DNA of 13,591 nucleotides, from assembly GCA_016199665.1 (NCBI GenBank), contig JACQGG010000179.1, positions 1 to 13,591 of the forward strand, given 5' to 3'. Every line of letters begins with the position of its first letter. The first letter of the stretch is position 1. The DNA comes from Acidobacteriota bacterium (lineage in GTDB: Bacteria; Acidobacteriota; UBA6911; JACQSX01). The notes under the pieces are model-generated. The model was not told where the DNA came from and ran no database searches. It saw only the letters and a list, made by a program, of their open reading frames with translations. A program made the position numbers and the translations under genes. Of this stretch, positions 13,589 through 13,591 are shown piece after piece.

Positions 13589-13591
13589 TCA

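Overview
The window looks like part of a moderately GC-rich chromosome from an Acidobacteriota-type bacterium. The best indicator is the 1043-residue Oar-like TonB-dependent receptor with an N-terminal carboxypeptidase-regulatory-like domain, a family greatly expanded in that phylum. A lone secreted PQQ-type quinoprotein and an intergenic REP-associated tyrosine transposase (RAYT) fit the same picture. This assignment is inferred from protein style only; no rRNA or tRNA gene was seen.

Layout: (1) 67-2717, minus strand: a stand-alone Lon-N-domain protein lies downstream of a periplasmic PQQ beta-propeller dehydrogenase. (2) 2836-4380, plus strand: a YifB/ComM-family AAA+ ATPase, divergent from the dehydrogenase. 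(3) 4381-5250: a non-coding stretch with a composite 24/29-bp tandem repeat, then a small unknown gene with a good ribosome binding site. (4) 5268-6041: an intact RAYT gene bracketed by inverted copies of a 21-bp terminal sequence. (5) 6092-9223, minus strand: the TonB-dependent receptor, with a GTG start and strong Shine-Dalgarno. (6) 9318-9997: debris, consisting of a 5'-truncated RAYT copy and a possible fragment of a streptogramin-lyase-like propeller. (7) 9998-13591: two convergent NHL/YncE-like beta-propeller paralogues separated by a third, internally deleted RAYT element.

The most interesting signal is in region 7. The first propeller gene (9998-12184) is one continuous reading frame interrupted only by an in-frame TGA (11345-11347) inside a propeller blade. 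The convergent paralogue has TGA followed by GTG at the homologous position (13591-13586, minus strand), at the very edge of the window. The 47 nt beginning at the TGA match at 46 positions between the copies, although nearby conserved codons have many synonymous changes. The sequence just after the TGA can fold into a stem-loop. This is what UGA recoding (selenocysteine) or another RNA-level readthrough or reinitiation signal would look like. Local gene conversion or shared decay remain possible, and the window contains no sel genes to decide the matter.

The second theme is RAYT dynamics: one intact copy and two decayed same-strand copies within 7.4 kb, all keeping the 3' end and its inverted repeat, both decayed ones lacking the HUH motif and the probable catalytic tyrosine.
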